DNA from: Roseivivax sp. GX 12232
GTDB lineage: Bacteria; Pseudomonadota; Alphaproteobacteria; Rhodobacterales; Rhodobacteraceae
Length of the DNA: 64,000 nt
NCBI RefSeq assembly: GCF_021272185.1
Contig: NZ_JAJSEC010000003.1
Location: forward strand, 124,001-188,000
Reading direction: 5' to 3'
The notes below the pieces were generated by a model that worked only from the letters and a program-made list of their open reading frames with translations, did no database searches and was not told the DNA's origin. Both the position numbers and the translations under genes were made by a program. Below, piece after piece: positions 43,776 through 55,138 of the stretch (the stretch's first letter is position 1; every line of letters starts with the position of its first letter).

Positions 43776-44049
43776 GGTGCGGGGGCTGAGCGGCCGCGCG
43801 GGAGGCGCGTCGCCTGTCTCGGATCAGGTCGGGAAAGCGGCCTTTGGCACCACGGCATGAGCGAGGCTGGGCACATCACCTCGGTAGGGTTAAGCTGCAC
43901 TTCGGCAGTGTGACACGGCGGAGCTTTTCCAAGGACGAACAGGGCCCACAACGGGGTTTTTGCTTGTCTCGCCAAAGGGGTGAGACGCACACCGCACCAA
44001 CTCAGCGCAGAACCGCTTCAAGCGGCCCCGCCCAACCTCGGCGCGGACG

Positions 44050-45009
44050 TCAGCGCGGAATGATGATGATCGGATCGCGCACCCGGTGGCGGTCGGCGGT
44101 GGCGACCAGCCGGCGCGGCACGGTGTTGGTCCAGACCTGTTGGGTCGCGTAGTAGCCCTCCGGCGTCTGGAAGGCGCGGCGCGGGTTCAGGCGGTCGTCG
44201 TCCCAGGCGCGCTCGTAGCCCTCGGGCACGCGGACGGCGGCCTCGGCGCGCAGGGTCTCGTAGACCTGGTCCGGCACGATGGTCGGCCCGGGGCCGCTGC
44301 GGGTCGCCGCGGGGGCAAGGCGCAGGTTGCTGTCGTCGTAGCCCTGCCGGATGTAGACATTGGCGTTCGGCCCCGGCGTCTCGCCGCGGCGGATCACCGT
44401 CACATGGCTGGTGGTCTGCGGCCCGCAGCGCACCGGCAGCCCTTGAGAGTTGCCGATATACTGCTGCGAGATCGCCGAGGCGCCGCGGCAGCCGCCCTCG
44501 GTCGCGACGCGGGTCCGGGCGGGCGCGGGCTGCGCGGCGGGCGCGGGCACCTGGCGGACGATCTGGGGTGCGGGTTTGACCTGCTGCGGCTGGGGCGCGG
44601 TGGCGCGGCGCTGGGCCTGCGGCTGCGGCGCGGTGGTCGTCGTCCGGGCCTGCGCTTGGGCCTGCGCCTGGCGCGGCGCAGCCGCCGAGGGCGCGCTGTC
44701 GAGGGTGATCCGCTCCACCTCGCTGCCGGGCGCGGCGGCGGCGGTGCGGGTGCCGCCTTCGCCCAGGGTCGGGGTCTGGCCGCAGATGTGGCGGCGCTGG
44801 CGGCTCACCCGTGGCACCCAGTTGGTCGCCCCGTCGATGCCCGCGCGGATGTAGACGCAGCCGCGGCTGTCGACATACTGGCGGCCCTCGTAGGAACTGG
44901 GCGGAAACTCCATCGGCACATCGGTCGAGCGCTGCTGGGCGGAGAGCTCGCCCGCAAGACCGAAAGTCCCGGCAGCCAGGGCCAGCACGGCCAGACGTGT
45001 CAGTTTCAT
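44050..45009 (-). CDS. Secreted protein of unknown function with a Gln/Ala/Pro-rich linker
   Basis: 319 residues with signal peptide MKLTRLAVLALAAGTFGLA (cleavage near LSAQQ). An N-terminal domain has YEGRQYVDSRGCVYIRAGIDG and VPRVSRQRRHICGQ. A low-complexity linker (RQAQAQAQARTTTTAPQPQ) follows, then GGCRGASAISQQYIG, a paired-cysteine domain with CGPQTTSHVTVIRRG, and a tail NPRRAFQTPEGYYATQQVW. Such proteins are common upstream or downstream of upp in relatives. Four cysteines suggest disulfides in the periplasm. The start follows GGGGGGCCGTGAT, 70 bases after upp on the same strand. Confidence 0.8.
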   Translation of the reverse strand: MKLTRLAVLALAAGTFGLAGELSAQQRSTDVPMEFPPSSYEGRQYVDSRGCVYIRAGIDGATNWVPRVSRQRRHICGQTPTLGEGGTRTAAAAPGSEVERITLDSAPSAAAPRQAQAQAQARTTTTAPQPQAQRRATAPQPQQVKPAPQIVRQVPAPAAQPAPARTRVATEGGCRGASAISQQYIGNSQGLPVRCGPQTTSHVTVIRRGETPGPNANVYIRQGYDDSNLRLAPAATRSGPGPTIVPDQVYETLRAEAAVRVPEGYERAWDDDRLNPRRAFQTPEGYYATQQVWTNTVPRRLVATADRHRVRDPIIIIPR

Positions 45010-45079
45010 ATCACGGCCCCCCGAAGGCGTTTTCGCAACGATGCCGCAACAGGTTGCGTCTGTAAAGCTATGCCATGGC

Positions 45080-45712
45080 CTATTTAGTCCCGAACATCCG
45101 GTCGCCCGCATCGCCGAGACCAGGCACGATATAGCCCTTTTCGTTCAGCCGCTCGTCGAGCGCGGCGGTCACTACCTGCACGTCGGGATGCGCCTCGGCC
45201 ATGCGCTGGACGCCCTCGGGCGAAGCCAGAAGGCAGAGGAAGCGAATGTTCGTCGCGCCGGCCTTCTTCAGCAGGTCGATGGCCGCGACCGAGGAATTGC
45301 CGGTGGCCAGCATCGGGTCGACGGCGATGGTCATCCGGTCCGAGAGGCCCTCGGGCACCTTGAAGTAGTATTCCACCGGCTGCAGCGTCTCCTCGTCACG
45401 GTAGAGCCCGACAAAGCCCACCCGGGCCGAGGGGATCAGCTCGAGCACGCCGTCCAGAAGCCCGTTGCCGGCCCGCAGGATCGAGATCAGCGCCAGCTTC
45501 TTGCCGTCGAGGACCGGCGCCTCCATCGGCATCAGCGGGGTTTCGATGCGGCGGGTGGTCATCGGCAGTTCCGAGGTGATCTCATAGGCCAGGAGCTGCG
45601 AGATCTCGCGCAGGAGCTGCCGGAAGGAGGCGGTCGAGGTCTCCTTCTCGCGCATCAGCGTGAGCTTGTGCTGCACCAGCGGGTGATCGACGATCTTCAG
45701 GGTCTCGGTCAT
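45080..45712 (-). CDS. upp: Uracil phosphoribosyltransferase
   Basis: 210-residue enzyme converting uracil and PRPP to UMP. PRPP loop [19 protein letters not shown], uracil-binding [13 protein letters not shown] at the C-terminus, and N-terminal [14 protein letters not shown] are all canonical. Its ATG overlaps the add stop (ATGA), so it is the last gene of the salvage cluster. It captures uracil released from uridine by the upstream enzymes. Confidence 0.97.
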   Translation of the reverse strand: MTETLKIVDHPLVQHKLTLMREKETSTASFRQLLREISQLLAYEITSELPMTTRRIETPLMPMEAPVLDGKKLALISILRAGNGLLDGVLELIPSARVGFVGLYRDEETLQPVEYYFKVPEGLSDRMTIAVDPMLATGNSSVAAIDLLKKAGATNIRFLCLLASPEGVQRMAEAHPDVQVVTAALDERLNEKGYIVPGLGDAGDRMFGTK

Positions 45713-46740
45713 TGGGTGTCCAGTCTCTTGGCGATGGCCGCGCGGGTGGTCTCGTCGCAGAAGGCATGGGCCAGCGCGGTGCGGTTGAGGGTGGTGAAAT
45801 CCTCGGCGTGCCAGCCGAAGCAGCGCGCGAGGTTCACGTATTCGTCGCGCATCGTGGTGTGGAAGAAGGGCGGATCGTCGGTCGAGACGGTGACCGGCAC
45901 CCCGGCCCGGCGCAGCCGTGCGATCGGGTGGTCGGCAAGCCGCTTGTAGACCCCCAGCGCCACGTTCGAGCCCGGGCAGACCTCGAGGCAGATGCCCGCC
46001 TCGGCCAGCTGCTCGACAAGGGCGGGGTCCTCGGCGGCGCGCACGCCGTGGCCGATCCTTGCGACGCGCAGGTCGTCCACCGCCGAGGCGACCTCGGCGG
46101 GCCCGCGCCATTCGCCGGCGTGCACGGTGAGCTGGAGCCCGGCCTCGCGGGCCATGTCGAAGGACCAGGCGAAATCCTTGAGCGCGCCCTGGTTCTCGTC
46201 GCCGCCCATGCCGAAGCCGGTGATGAAATCACCCGCGGTCTCGGCGGCGCAGCGCGCCGCGCGGCGGGCCTGGTCGGGGCCGAAGTGGCGCACGCAGGTC
46301 ACCACGCCGCGCAGGGTCACGCCCATGTCGCGCTCGGCGATCTCGGCGGCCTCGCGGATGGCGGCCAGGTAGTCCTGCCAGGCCGAGATGTCGCCGCCGC
46401 CGCAGAAATCGGGCGACAGGAAGCTCTCGGTGTAGACCACGCCGTTCTCGGCCGATTGCTCAAGGAGCGCCAGGGTCAGGCGGTGGAAGTCCTCGGGCGA
46501 TTTCAGCACGGCGGTGGCCGCCTCGTAGGTGCGCAGGAAGCGCTCGAAGCCCGAGAAGGCATAGCCGCCGTCGGCGTCGAAGACGCCGTCGAGGCGGATG
46601 GATTTCTCCTCTCCGAGGCGGCGGATGAACTCCGGCGGGGCGGCGCCCTCGTGGTGCAGGTGCAGCTCGACCTTGGGCAGGTTGGCAATCGCTGCGAGGC
46701 TCTCTTCGTCGTGGCGGATCTCTTGGGTCTCGTCGGTCAT
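45709..46740 (-). CDS. add: Adenosine deaminase
   Basis: 343-residue metal-dependent amidohydrolase converting adenosine to inosine. Metal and catalytic motifs: [50 protein letters not shown] and [15 protein letters not shown]. The GDE and STDDP sequences distinguish it from adenine deaminases, though some alphaproteobacterial members of this group act on adenine or related purines. It starts four bases after deoB and overlaps upp. The ATG at 46740 gives [10 protein letters not shown]; no good ribosome site is visible beyond CGAGTGACCAG. Confidence 0.9.
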   Translation of the reverse strand: MTDETQEIRHDEESLAAIANLPKVELHLHHEGAAPPEFIRRLGEEKSIRLDGVFDADGGYAFSGFERFLRTYEAATAVLKSPEDFHRLTLALLEQSAENGVVYTESFLSPDFCGGGDISAWQDYLAAIREAAEIAERDMGVTLRGVVTCVRHFGPDQARRAARCAAETAGDFITGFGMGGDENQGALKDFAWSFDMAREAGLQLTVHAGEWRGPAEVASAVDDLRVARIGHGVRAAEDPALVEQLAEAGICLEVCPGSNVALGVYKRLADHPIARLRRAGVPVTVSTDDPPFFHTTMRDEYVNLARCFGWHAEDFTTLNRTALAHAFCDETTRAAIAKRLDTQ

Positions 46741-46744
46741 CTGG

Positions 46745-47962
46745 TCACTCGTGGGGCGCGGGGCGTCCGGGCCCCTTTGCGGGAATGTCGAGGTGTCGCG
46801 CGATGGTCGCGGCGACATCGGCGAAGGCGATCCGGCCCAGCTCTCCCGGGCCCTGGCCGGCGATCAGCACCGGCACCCGCTCGCGGGTGTGGTCGGTGCC
46901 GAACCAGGTCGGATCGTTGCCATGATCGGCGGTCAGGCACAGCATGTCGTCCGGGCGCAGCCGGTCGAGGAGCGGGCCCAGCTCGGCGTCGAACCATTCG
47001 AGCGCCCGGGCATAGCCCGAGACGTCGCGGCGGTGGCCGTAATGGCTGTCGAACTCGACGAAATTGGCGAAGGTCAGGCTGCCCTCGGGCATCTCGTCGA
47101 TCGCCGTGCCGAGATGGGTCATCAGCTCGGCGTCGGCGCCCTTCCGCAGCTCGTCGATGCCTTCCATGGTGAAGATGTCGCCGATCTTGCCGATGGCGCG
47201 CACCCGGCGGCCGGCGTCCTGGGCCCAGTTGGTCAGCACCGGCTGGGGCGGGCGGATCGCGTAGTCGCGGCGGTTGGCGGTGCGCTGGAAGGCCCCGGGG
47301 CTGCCCACGAAGGGCCGGGCGATGACCCGGCCGACGCGCATCTCGTGCAGGCGCGGGGCGATGTCGCGGCAGAGCTGGAGCAGCCGGTCGAGGCCGAAAT
47401 GTTCTTCATGGGCGGCGATCTGGAAGACGCTGTCGGCGGAGGTGTAGCAGATCGGGAAGCCGGTCTCGATGTGCTCTTCGCCGAAGCGGTCGAGCATCAC
47501 CGTGCCCGAGCCGTGGATATTGCCGAGGATGCCTTCGGTGCCCGCGAGGCGGCAGACCTCGGCGGTCAGATCCTCGGGGAAGGCGGGCCTTGTGTCGGGG
47601 AAATAGTGCCAGTCCCAGGGCACCGGCAGGCCGGCCAGCTCCCAGTGGCCCGAGGGCGTGTCCTTGCCGGGCGAGACCTCGGTCGCCGCCCCCCAGGTGC
47701 CGGAGAGGTCTCCGCCGCCGAGGTCCGGGGCGGGATCGCCCGAGGCCAGCGTCACCGCGCGCGAGAGGCCCAGCCCGTCGAGATGCGGCAGGTGCAGGGG
47801 GCCCGAGCGGCCTTCCTCGGCCCGGCCCTCGGCGCAGGCCCGCGCGATATGGGCGAGCGTGTTGGCGCCGCTGTCGGGCTTGCCGTCGTTGAAGAAGTCG
47901 CCCGCATCCGGGGCGCCGCCGATACCGACGGAATCCATCACGACAAGGAAGGCGCGGGGCAT
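46745..47962 (-). CDS. deoB: Phosphopentomutase
   Basis: 405-residue Mn-dependent enzyme converting ribose/deoxyribose 1-phosphate to 5-phosphate. Metal sites: [17 protein letters not shown] at the N-terminus, and [18 protein letters not shown] near the C-terminus. [13 protein letters not shown] holds the phospho-accepting Thr region. It links deoA products to central carbon metabolism. The start follows AAGGATCACCC. add begins four bases after its stop, but 315 bases separate it from deoA. Confidence 0.97.
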   Translation of the reverse strand: MPRAFLVVMDSVGIGGAPDAGDFFNDGKPDSGANTLAHIARACAEGRAEEGRSGPLHLPHLDGLGLSRAVTLASGDPAPDLGGGDLSGTWGAATEVSPGKDTPSGHWELAGLPVPWDWHYFPDTRPAFPEDLTAEVCRLAGTEGILGNIHGSGTVMLDRFGEEHIETGFPICYTSADSVFQIAAHEEHFGLDRLLQLCRDIAPRLHEMRVGRVIARPFVGSPGAFQRTANRRDYAIRPPQPVLTNWAQDAGRRVRAIGKIGDIFTMEGIDELRKGADAELMTHLGTAIDEMPEGSLTFANFVEFDSHYGHRRDVSGYARALEWFDAELGPLLDRLRPDDMLCLTADHGNDPTWFGTDHTRERVPVLIAGQGPGELGRIAFADVAATIARHLDIPAKGPGRPAPHE

Positions 47963-48277
47963 GGGTGATCCTTCACGGGCAGGCGTCTGAGGGTGGCACC
48001 GGGCCTAGCGCGCGCGAAAGATTTGGGCAAGGGGCGGGCGGCGGGGCGCCGCCGCGTCGGGCGGTGGTCTGGCGGCTGGCGCCGGGCTGCGGGCTGGCGG
48101 GGCGCTTGCCGCCTGGAGGCTCGGGTCCGGGGCGCCTGCCGCCTGGAGGTTCAGGTCTGCGGCGCCCGCTGCATGGGGGCCCACCGCGGAGCCACCCGCC
48201 GCTGAGATGCCCACCGCTCGAGCGCTCTCGGCTGACACGCCCGCTTCAGGGCCGCCTGGTGCTGATCCGCCCCCCGC
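47963..48277. repeat. Gap with two imperfect 30-base repeats between deoA and deoB
   Basis: GGCGCTTGCCGCCTGGAGGC... (48101-48130) and GGCGCCTGCCGCCTGGAGGT... (48131-48160) are tandem and about 83 percent alike by my count (five differences). Surroundings are simple GC-rich sequence. No gene or promoter is evident, though deoB may have its own promoter here. Confidence 0.6.
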
Positions 48278-49585
48278 TCAGGCCCCCGCCGCGATGCGGC
48301 CGATGGGCTTGCGCGCCGGGGCCTCGCCCAGGGTGAAGGCCGCGCGGATCGCCGCTTCCACCGCCTCGGCGTCCTCGACCCGGGCGGCGTGCAGCTTCAC
48401 CAGCGGCTGGCCCGGCGCGACCGCGCGCCCGAGCGGCGCCACCTCGGAGAGACCCACCGCCGGGTCGACGCTGTCGGTCTCGACCCGCCGCCCGCCGCCG
48501 AGCCGCACCACCACGTGCCCCAGCGCCTCGCCGTCGATCGCCGCCACATGGCCCGCGCCCTCGGCGGTGACCTCGCGGATCACCGGCGCCTCGGGCAGGA
48601 AGCGGCCCGGCGTCTCGACGAAACCCATGGGCCCGCCCTGGGCATAGACCATCTTCTGGAAGGCCTCGGCCGCGCGCCCGTCGCCCAGCGTCGCGCGGAC
48701 CTGGGCGGCGCCCGCCTCGGCATCCTTGGCAAGCCCCGCCTTGGCCAGGAGCGCGCCGCCCAGAAGCTCGGTCAGCGCCGCGAGCCTTCCCTCGGGATCC
48801 TGGCCCTTGAGGACCGCCGCCGCCTCCCAGACCTCGAGCGCATTGCCGAGCGCCGGCGCCGCCGGGGCGTCCATGTCGGTCAGGCAGGCCACCGTCGGGC
48901 AGCCCGCGTCATTGGCCGTCGCGGCCAGCGCCTCGGCCAGTTCCAGGGCCTCGGCCTCGGTCTTCATGAAGGCGCCGGAGCCCAGCTTCACGTCGAGGAC
49001 CAGCCCCTCGAGCCCGGCGGCCAGCTTCTTCGACAGGATCGAGGCGGTGATCAGGTCGATCGAGGCCACGGTGCCGGTCACGTCGCGCACCGCGTAGAGC
49101 CGCCGGTCGGCCGGCGCGATATCCGCCGAGGCGCCGACGATGGCGGCGCCGGTCTCGCGGACGCAGCGGGTGAACTCGGTCTCGCTCAGCGCCGTGCGGA
49201 AGCCGGGGATCGCCTCGAGCTTGTCGAGCGTGCCGCCGGTATGGCCCAGCCCGCGCCCCGAGATCATCGGCACATAGACCCCGAGCGCGGCCAGCGCGGG
49301 GGCGAGCACCAGGCTCACGCAGTCGCCCACGCCGCCGGTCGAATGCTTGTCGAGGACCGGGCCCGGCAGGTCCCAGTCGAGCTTCCGGCCCGAATCGCGC
49401 ATCCCCCGGGTGAGCGCCGTGCGCCCCGCCTCGGAGAGCCCGCGCCAGCAGACCGCCATGGCGAAGGCCCCGGCCTGGGCGTCCGAGACCGAACCCTCGG
49501 CGAGCCCGCGCGCGAAGCCCGCGATGGCCGCGGGATCGGGCTCCTGGCCCTGGCGCAGGGCCGCGATCAGCCGGGCGGGCTCCAT
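48278..49585 (-). CDS. deoA: Thymidine phosphorylase
   Basis: 435-residue enzyme splitting thymidine to thymine and deoxyribose 1-phosphate. Signatures: DKHSTGGVGDCVSLVLAP (phosphate site), VPMISGRGLGHTGGTLDKLE (the family pattern), ASILSKKLAAGLEGLVLDVKLGSGAFM and the C-terminal beta domain with GPMGFVE and HAARVED. Length is typical. Its ATG shares one base with the cdd stop (TGATG), showing coupling. No strong ribosome site is needed at such junctions. Confidence 0.96.
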   Translation of the reverse strand: MEPARLIAALRQGQEPDPAAIAGFARGLAEGSVSDAQAGAFAMAVCWRGLSEAGRTALTRGMRDSGRKLDWDLPGPVLDKHSTGGVGDCVSLVLAPALAALGVYVPMISGRGLGHTGGTLDKLEAIPGFRTALSETEFTRCVRETGAAIVGASADIAPADRRLYAVRDVTGTVASIDLITASILSKKLAAGLEGLVLDVKLGSGAFMKTEAEALELAEALAATANDAGCPTVACLTDMDAPAAPALGNALEVWEAAAVLKGQDPEGRLAALTELLGGALLAKAGLAKDAEAGAAQVRATLGDGRAAEAFQKMVYAQGGPMGFVETPGRFLPEAPVIREVTAEGAGHVAAIDGEALGHVVVRLGGGRRVETDSVDPAVGLSEVAPLGRAVAPGQPLVKLHAARVEDAEAVEAAIRAAFTLGEAPARKPIGRIAAGA

Positions 49586-49977
49586 CAGGACTTGTCCATA
49601 TGCGACGCGGCGAAGGCCCCGGGCAGCAGCTCGCCCACCGAAAGCCGGGTCTCGGTGCCCTCGAGCGTGGCCAGGGTGACCATGGTCGCGGGGGCGGCGA
49701 ACTCGGCGATCTTCTGGCGGCAGCCGCCGCAGGGCGGGACCGGGGCGGGGCTGTCGGCGACCACGTAGATCTCGGCGATCTCGGTCTCGCCCGCGGCGAC
49801 CATGGCGGCGATGGCCCCGGCCTCGGCGCAGGTGCCCTCGGGGTAGGCGACGTTCTCGACGTTGCAGCCCCGGTGGACGGCCCCCGAAGGGGTGGTCAGC
49901 GCCGCCCCCACCTTGAAGCCGGAATAGGGGGCATGGGCGTTCTCGCGCACGGCAAGCGCGGCGTCGCGCAGGGACAT
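49585..49977 (-). CDS. cdd: Cytidine deaminase
   Basis: 130-residue zinc enzyme deaminating cytidine and deoxycytidine. AHAPYSGFKVGAAL, the substrate loop GCNVENVAYPEGTCAEAGAI with zinc Cys and catalytic Glu, and PPCGGCRQKIAEF with the other two zinc cysteines are all present; this is the short tetrameric type. First gene of the salvage cluster, with GAGAGGTGCC upstream. It feeds uridine and deoxyuridine to the following phosphorylase. Confidence 0.97.
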   Translation of the reverse strand: MSLRDAALAVRENAHAPYSGFKVGAALTTPSGAVHRGCNVENVAYPEGTCAEAGAIAAMVAAGETEIAEIYVVADSPAPVPPCGGCRQKIAEFAAPATMVTLATLEGTETRLSVGELLPGAFAASHMDKS

Positions 49978-50082
49978 CGGGGCACCTCTCGCAGCTCTCG
50001 GGAAGCGGCATGGTGGAGCGCGGGCGGAGGCGGCGCAAGGGGGGAGGCGGGAATGGGCCCCGCCGCCCTCTCACCCCTCGCA

Positions 50083-50251
50083 CCAGAGGGCGCGCGCCGG
50101 ACCGGGGGCCGGCGCTGCCGACTGTCGAGCGGGGCGCTTTATCGCGGCAAGGTCAGGGCTAGAGGCTATTTATGCACGTCACCCACAAGAGCGCCAGCCC
50201 AAGGGGCCGGTCCGGCGCGCGCCCGGCACCTTCGGTGCTATTCGGGCGCAA
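50083..50251 (-). repeat. 169-bp dispersed element, copy 2 (opposite orientation to copy 1)
   Basis: Read on the minus strand it begins TTGCGCCCGAATAGCACC and ends GCGCGCGCCCTCTGG, as at 31603-31771, and has exactly the same length. Inverted 18-base arms are also intact. The centre shares CCTGACCTTGC and AAGCGC with copy 1 but is otherwise diverged. It lies in the 549-base gap between cdd and maeB; the part from 50252 to 50526 is less GC-rich and probably carries the maeB promoter. Confidence 0.9.
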
Positions 50252-50526
50252 GAAGTGGCCGGTGTTCGGGTGGGGTAGCTTTGGAGATTGTTTGAACTGT
50301 GGCAGTCCCCAGAGGCGCGGCCTCGATGTGATGTTGCGGCCTTCTGAGCAGCAACCCCGCTCGCACACAGACGCTTTCACTACCTTGGACAGTTCAGCGC
50401 GTCCCCACCGCACCTATCTGCGCAGGCCCCAACCTCAGGCTCACCCCCCCCCAAATGACGTCACGTCTTTCCGCCCCCCGCGTTTTGCGCTACGCGAGAT
50501 TCCCGGACCAGTGAGGGGAGAGAGGC

Positions 50527-52809
<2,283 letters not shown>

Positions 52810-52816
52810 CGGCGCC

Positions 52817-52845
52817 CGCGCCCGGCCGCTGGGAGGTCGGGCGCG
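52817..52845 (+). terminator. GC hairpin after maeB
   Basis: CGCGCCCG (52817-52824) and CGGGCGCG (52838-52845) form a perfect 8-bp stem with a 13-base loop, starting seven bases after the maeB stop. No T-tract is present. Confidence 0.5.
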
Positions 52846-52941
52846 CGGCGCTTCGGCCCGGCCCCGAGCAGAGGCGCGCGACCACCGCCGCCGCCCCGCG
52901 CGACAAACGTCTGCGCCGCCCGACGCCTCGACCAAAGGCAC

Positions 52942-52966
52942 CGCCGCGCGCCCCCCCCGCGCGGCG
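52942..52966. repeat. Perfect hairpin with an all-C loop
   Basis: CGCCGCGCG and CGCGCGGCG flank seven C. ACGCCTC-CAA-type sequence occurs on both sides (52923 and 52969), hinting at a 46-base imperfect repeat. The 52810-53253 gap is strongly C-rich on the plus strand and holds no gene that I accept. Confidence 0.6.
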
Positions 52967-53144
52967 CAACGCCTCAATCAAAGCGCCACCGCGCAATCCC
53001 AGCCGCGCCCGCACCCAACAAACCCGCGCCCCCCCGGCCACAGCCGACCCACCTCACCACTCAAACCAAAAACCCGCGCCCGCCCTCACCCCCGGCGCGC
53101 AGCCCCTCTTTGCGCATGACCGGGCTGAAAATACCTCCGGGAGC

Positions 53145-53163
53145 GCGAGGGCAGCGCCCTCGC
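53145..53163 (-). repeat. Interspersed hairpin element after fdsB
   Basis: On the minus strand GCGAGGGC-GCT-GCCCTCGC is followed by GCTCCCGGAGGTATTTTCAGCCCGGTC. It is the same family as at 22150 and 36351 and is oriented with the upstream gene, so it may be its terminator. Confidence 0.65.
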
Positions 53164-53253
53164 CCGCCCGATGATCGGAACGATCAGCGGGCCAGACAGT
53201 CCGCCCGCCGCCAGGCGGGCGACCGCCCAACCAACGGCCCAACCAAACCCGCT

Positions 53254-54939
53254 TCAGATCTCCTCGGGGAAATGCCGCATCACCGCGCGGATCGGGTTCG
53301 GAGCGGCCTGGCCGAGGCCGCAGATCGAGGCGTCGACCATGGCCTGGCTCAGCTCTTCCAGAAGCCCCTGGTCCCAGTGCTCGGCCTGCATCAGCTTCAC
53401 CGCCTTCTCGCAGCCGACCCGGCAGGGGGTGCATTGCCCGCAGCTTTCGTCCTCGAAGAAGCGCAGCATGTTGAGCGCGGCAGCCCGGGCGCTGTCCTGG
53501 TCGGAAAGCACCACCACCGCCGCCGAGCCGATGAAGGAGCCGTGCTCCTGCAGCACGTCGAAATCGAGCGGGATATCGCCAAGCGAGGCGGGCAGGAGGC
53601 CCGAGGAAGGGCCGCCGGGCTGGTAGGCCTTGAAGACATGGCCCTGGGCCATGCCGCCGGCGGCTGCGATGATCTCGGTGATCGTGGAGCCTGCGGGCAG
53701 CAGGTAGACCCCCGGCGAAGCCACCCGGCCCGAGACCGAGAAGCTGCGCAGCCCGCGGCGTCCGTTGTGCTCGGTGGATGAGAGCACCTCGGGCCCCTCG
53801 CGGCAGATCCGGGCGACCCAATGCAGGGTCTCGACGTTGTGCACCAGCGTCGGGCGGCCGAAGACGCCGACCTGGGCGACATAGGGCGGGCGGTGGCGGG
53901 GCAGGCCGCGCTTGCCCTCGATGGATTCGATCATCGCGCTTTCCTCGCCGCAGATATAGGCGCCGGCGCCGCGCCGCAGCTCGATGAAGTCGCGCGGGGC
54001 GAGCCCGGCCTCCTCGAGCGCGGCGATCTCGCGGCGCAGGATCTCGAGGACGGCGGGATATTCGTCGCGCATGTAGAGGAAGACGTGGTCGGCCTCGACG
54101 GCCCAGGCGGCGATCAGGAGCCCCTCGAGGAAGAGATGCGGCTGGCGTTCGAGGTAATACCGATCCTTGAAAGTGCCGGGCTCGCCCTCGTCGCCGTTCA
54201 CCGCGAGGTAGCGCGGCCCGGGTTCGGCGCGCACGAAGCCCCATTTGCGCCCGGCGGGAAACCCCGCGCCGCCGAGGCCGCGCAGGCCGGCGCTCAGGAC
54301 CCGCTCCTGCACCTCCTGCCAGTCGCCCTCGGCGCGCAGATGCTCCAGCGCCGCGTAGCCGCCGCCCGCGCGGTAGGACGCGAGGGCCTCGTAGTCGGGG
54401 ATGCGGGGGTGGATGGCGCCGGCGGTGATCGCGGCGCGGACGCTCTCGGGCGTGGCGGCGTCGATGTGGTTGTGGCCCAGCTCGCAGACCGGGGCGGTGT
54501 CGCAGCGGCCCATGCAGGGGGCGCGCAGGACGCGCACCTCGGCGGGGTCGAGCCCCGCCTCCAGCGCCTCGCGCAGCGCCTCGGCTCCGGCCAGCTCGCA
54601 GGAGAGCGAATCGCAGACCCGCACGGTCAGCGCCGGCGGCGGGGTCTCGCCTTCGCTGACCGGGTCGAAATGGGCGTAGAAGCTCGCGACCTCGTAGACC
54701 TCGACCTGCGACAGGCGCAGCTCCTCGGCGAGCGCGCGGATATGGGCCGCCGAGAGATGCCCGTAGGCGTCCTGGATGCGGTGCAGGAATTCGATCAGCA
54801 GATCGCGCCGCCTGGGCGCGGTGCCCAGGAGCGCGCGCACCTCGGCCTGGGCCGTCTCGTCGAGCGGCCGGCCCTTGGGCGTGGGGCGGCCCTTGCCGCG
54901 CCCGGATTTCCAGCTGCCCTTGCCCTGATCGAGCGCCAT
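53254..54939 (-). CDS. fdsB: NAD-dependent formate dehydrogenase beta subunit (NuoE-NuoF fusion)
   Basis: 561 residues. The N-terminal ~160 are a thioredoxin-like NuoE domain with [2Fe-2S] cysteines in VRVCDSLSCELAG and APCMGRCDTAP. From ~205 follows a NuoF-like part: GLRGLGGAGFPAGRKW (NADH/FMN loop), VNGDEGEPGTFKDRYYLE, GAGAYICGEESAMIESIEG, an SLBB segment, and the [4Fe-4S] ligands in ESCGQCTPCRVGCEKAV. Such fusions transfer electrons from a molybdenum/tungsten formate dehydrogenase to NAD+. No alpha subunit or fdhD gene is adjacent in this window, so the partner is elsewhere or the protein has another role. The start follows GAGGAGGCGAC. Confidence 0.87.
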   Translation of the reverse strand: MALDQGKGSWKSGRGKGRPTPKGRPLDETAQAEVRALLGTAPRRRDLLIEFLHRIQDAYGHLSAAHIRALAEELRLSQVEVYEVASFYAHFDPVSEGETPPPALTVRVCDSLSCELAGAEALREALEAGLDPAEVRVLRAPCMGRCDTAPVCELGHNHIDAATPESVRAAITAGAIHPRIPDYEALASYRAGGGYAALEHLRAEGDWQEVQERVLSAGLRGLGGAGFPAGRKWGFVRAEPGPRYLAVNGDEGEPGTFKDRYYLERQPHLFLEGLLIAAWAVEADHVFLYMRDEYPAVLEILRREIAALEEAGLAPRDFIELRRGAGAYICGEESAMIESIEGKRGLPRHRPPYVAQVGVFGRPTLVHNVETLHWVARICREGPEVLSSTEHNGRRGLRSFSVSGRVASPGVYLLPAGSTITEIIAAAGGMAQGHVFKAYQPGGPSSGLLPASLGDIPLDFDVLQEHGSFIGSAAVVVLSDQDSARAAALNMLRFFEDESCGQCTPCRVGCEKAVKLMQAEHWDQGLLEELSQAMVDASICGLGQAAPNPIRAVMRHFPEEI

Positions 54940-55138
54940 GTCGCCTCCTCGCGCGCTGCTGTCTCTGGTCCCCGGGTGTAGCCCGCGCGAGGCCCCGCCG
55001 TCACGCGGGATGCGGCGCCTGAGGGCCGCCTTGCGACCTCATCCTGCCGCGAAGGGGCCTTCGTGGCGACGAAATTTTCCGATAGGAGACGGGGGGAGAG
55101 ATTTTAGACCGACCCCCCTCAAACTCTACTGGAGGCCC

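Noticed and set aside
43776-44049. Possible terminator or RNA gene near AACGGGGTTTTTGC
   Set aside because: No convincing stem precedes the T-run and no tRNA-like cloverleaf can be drawn.
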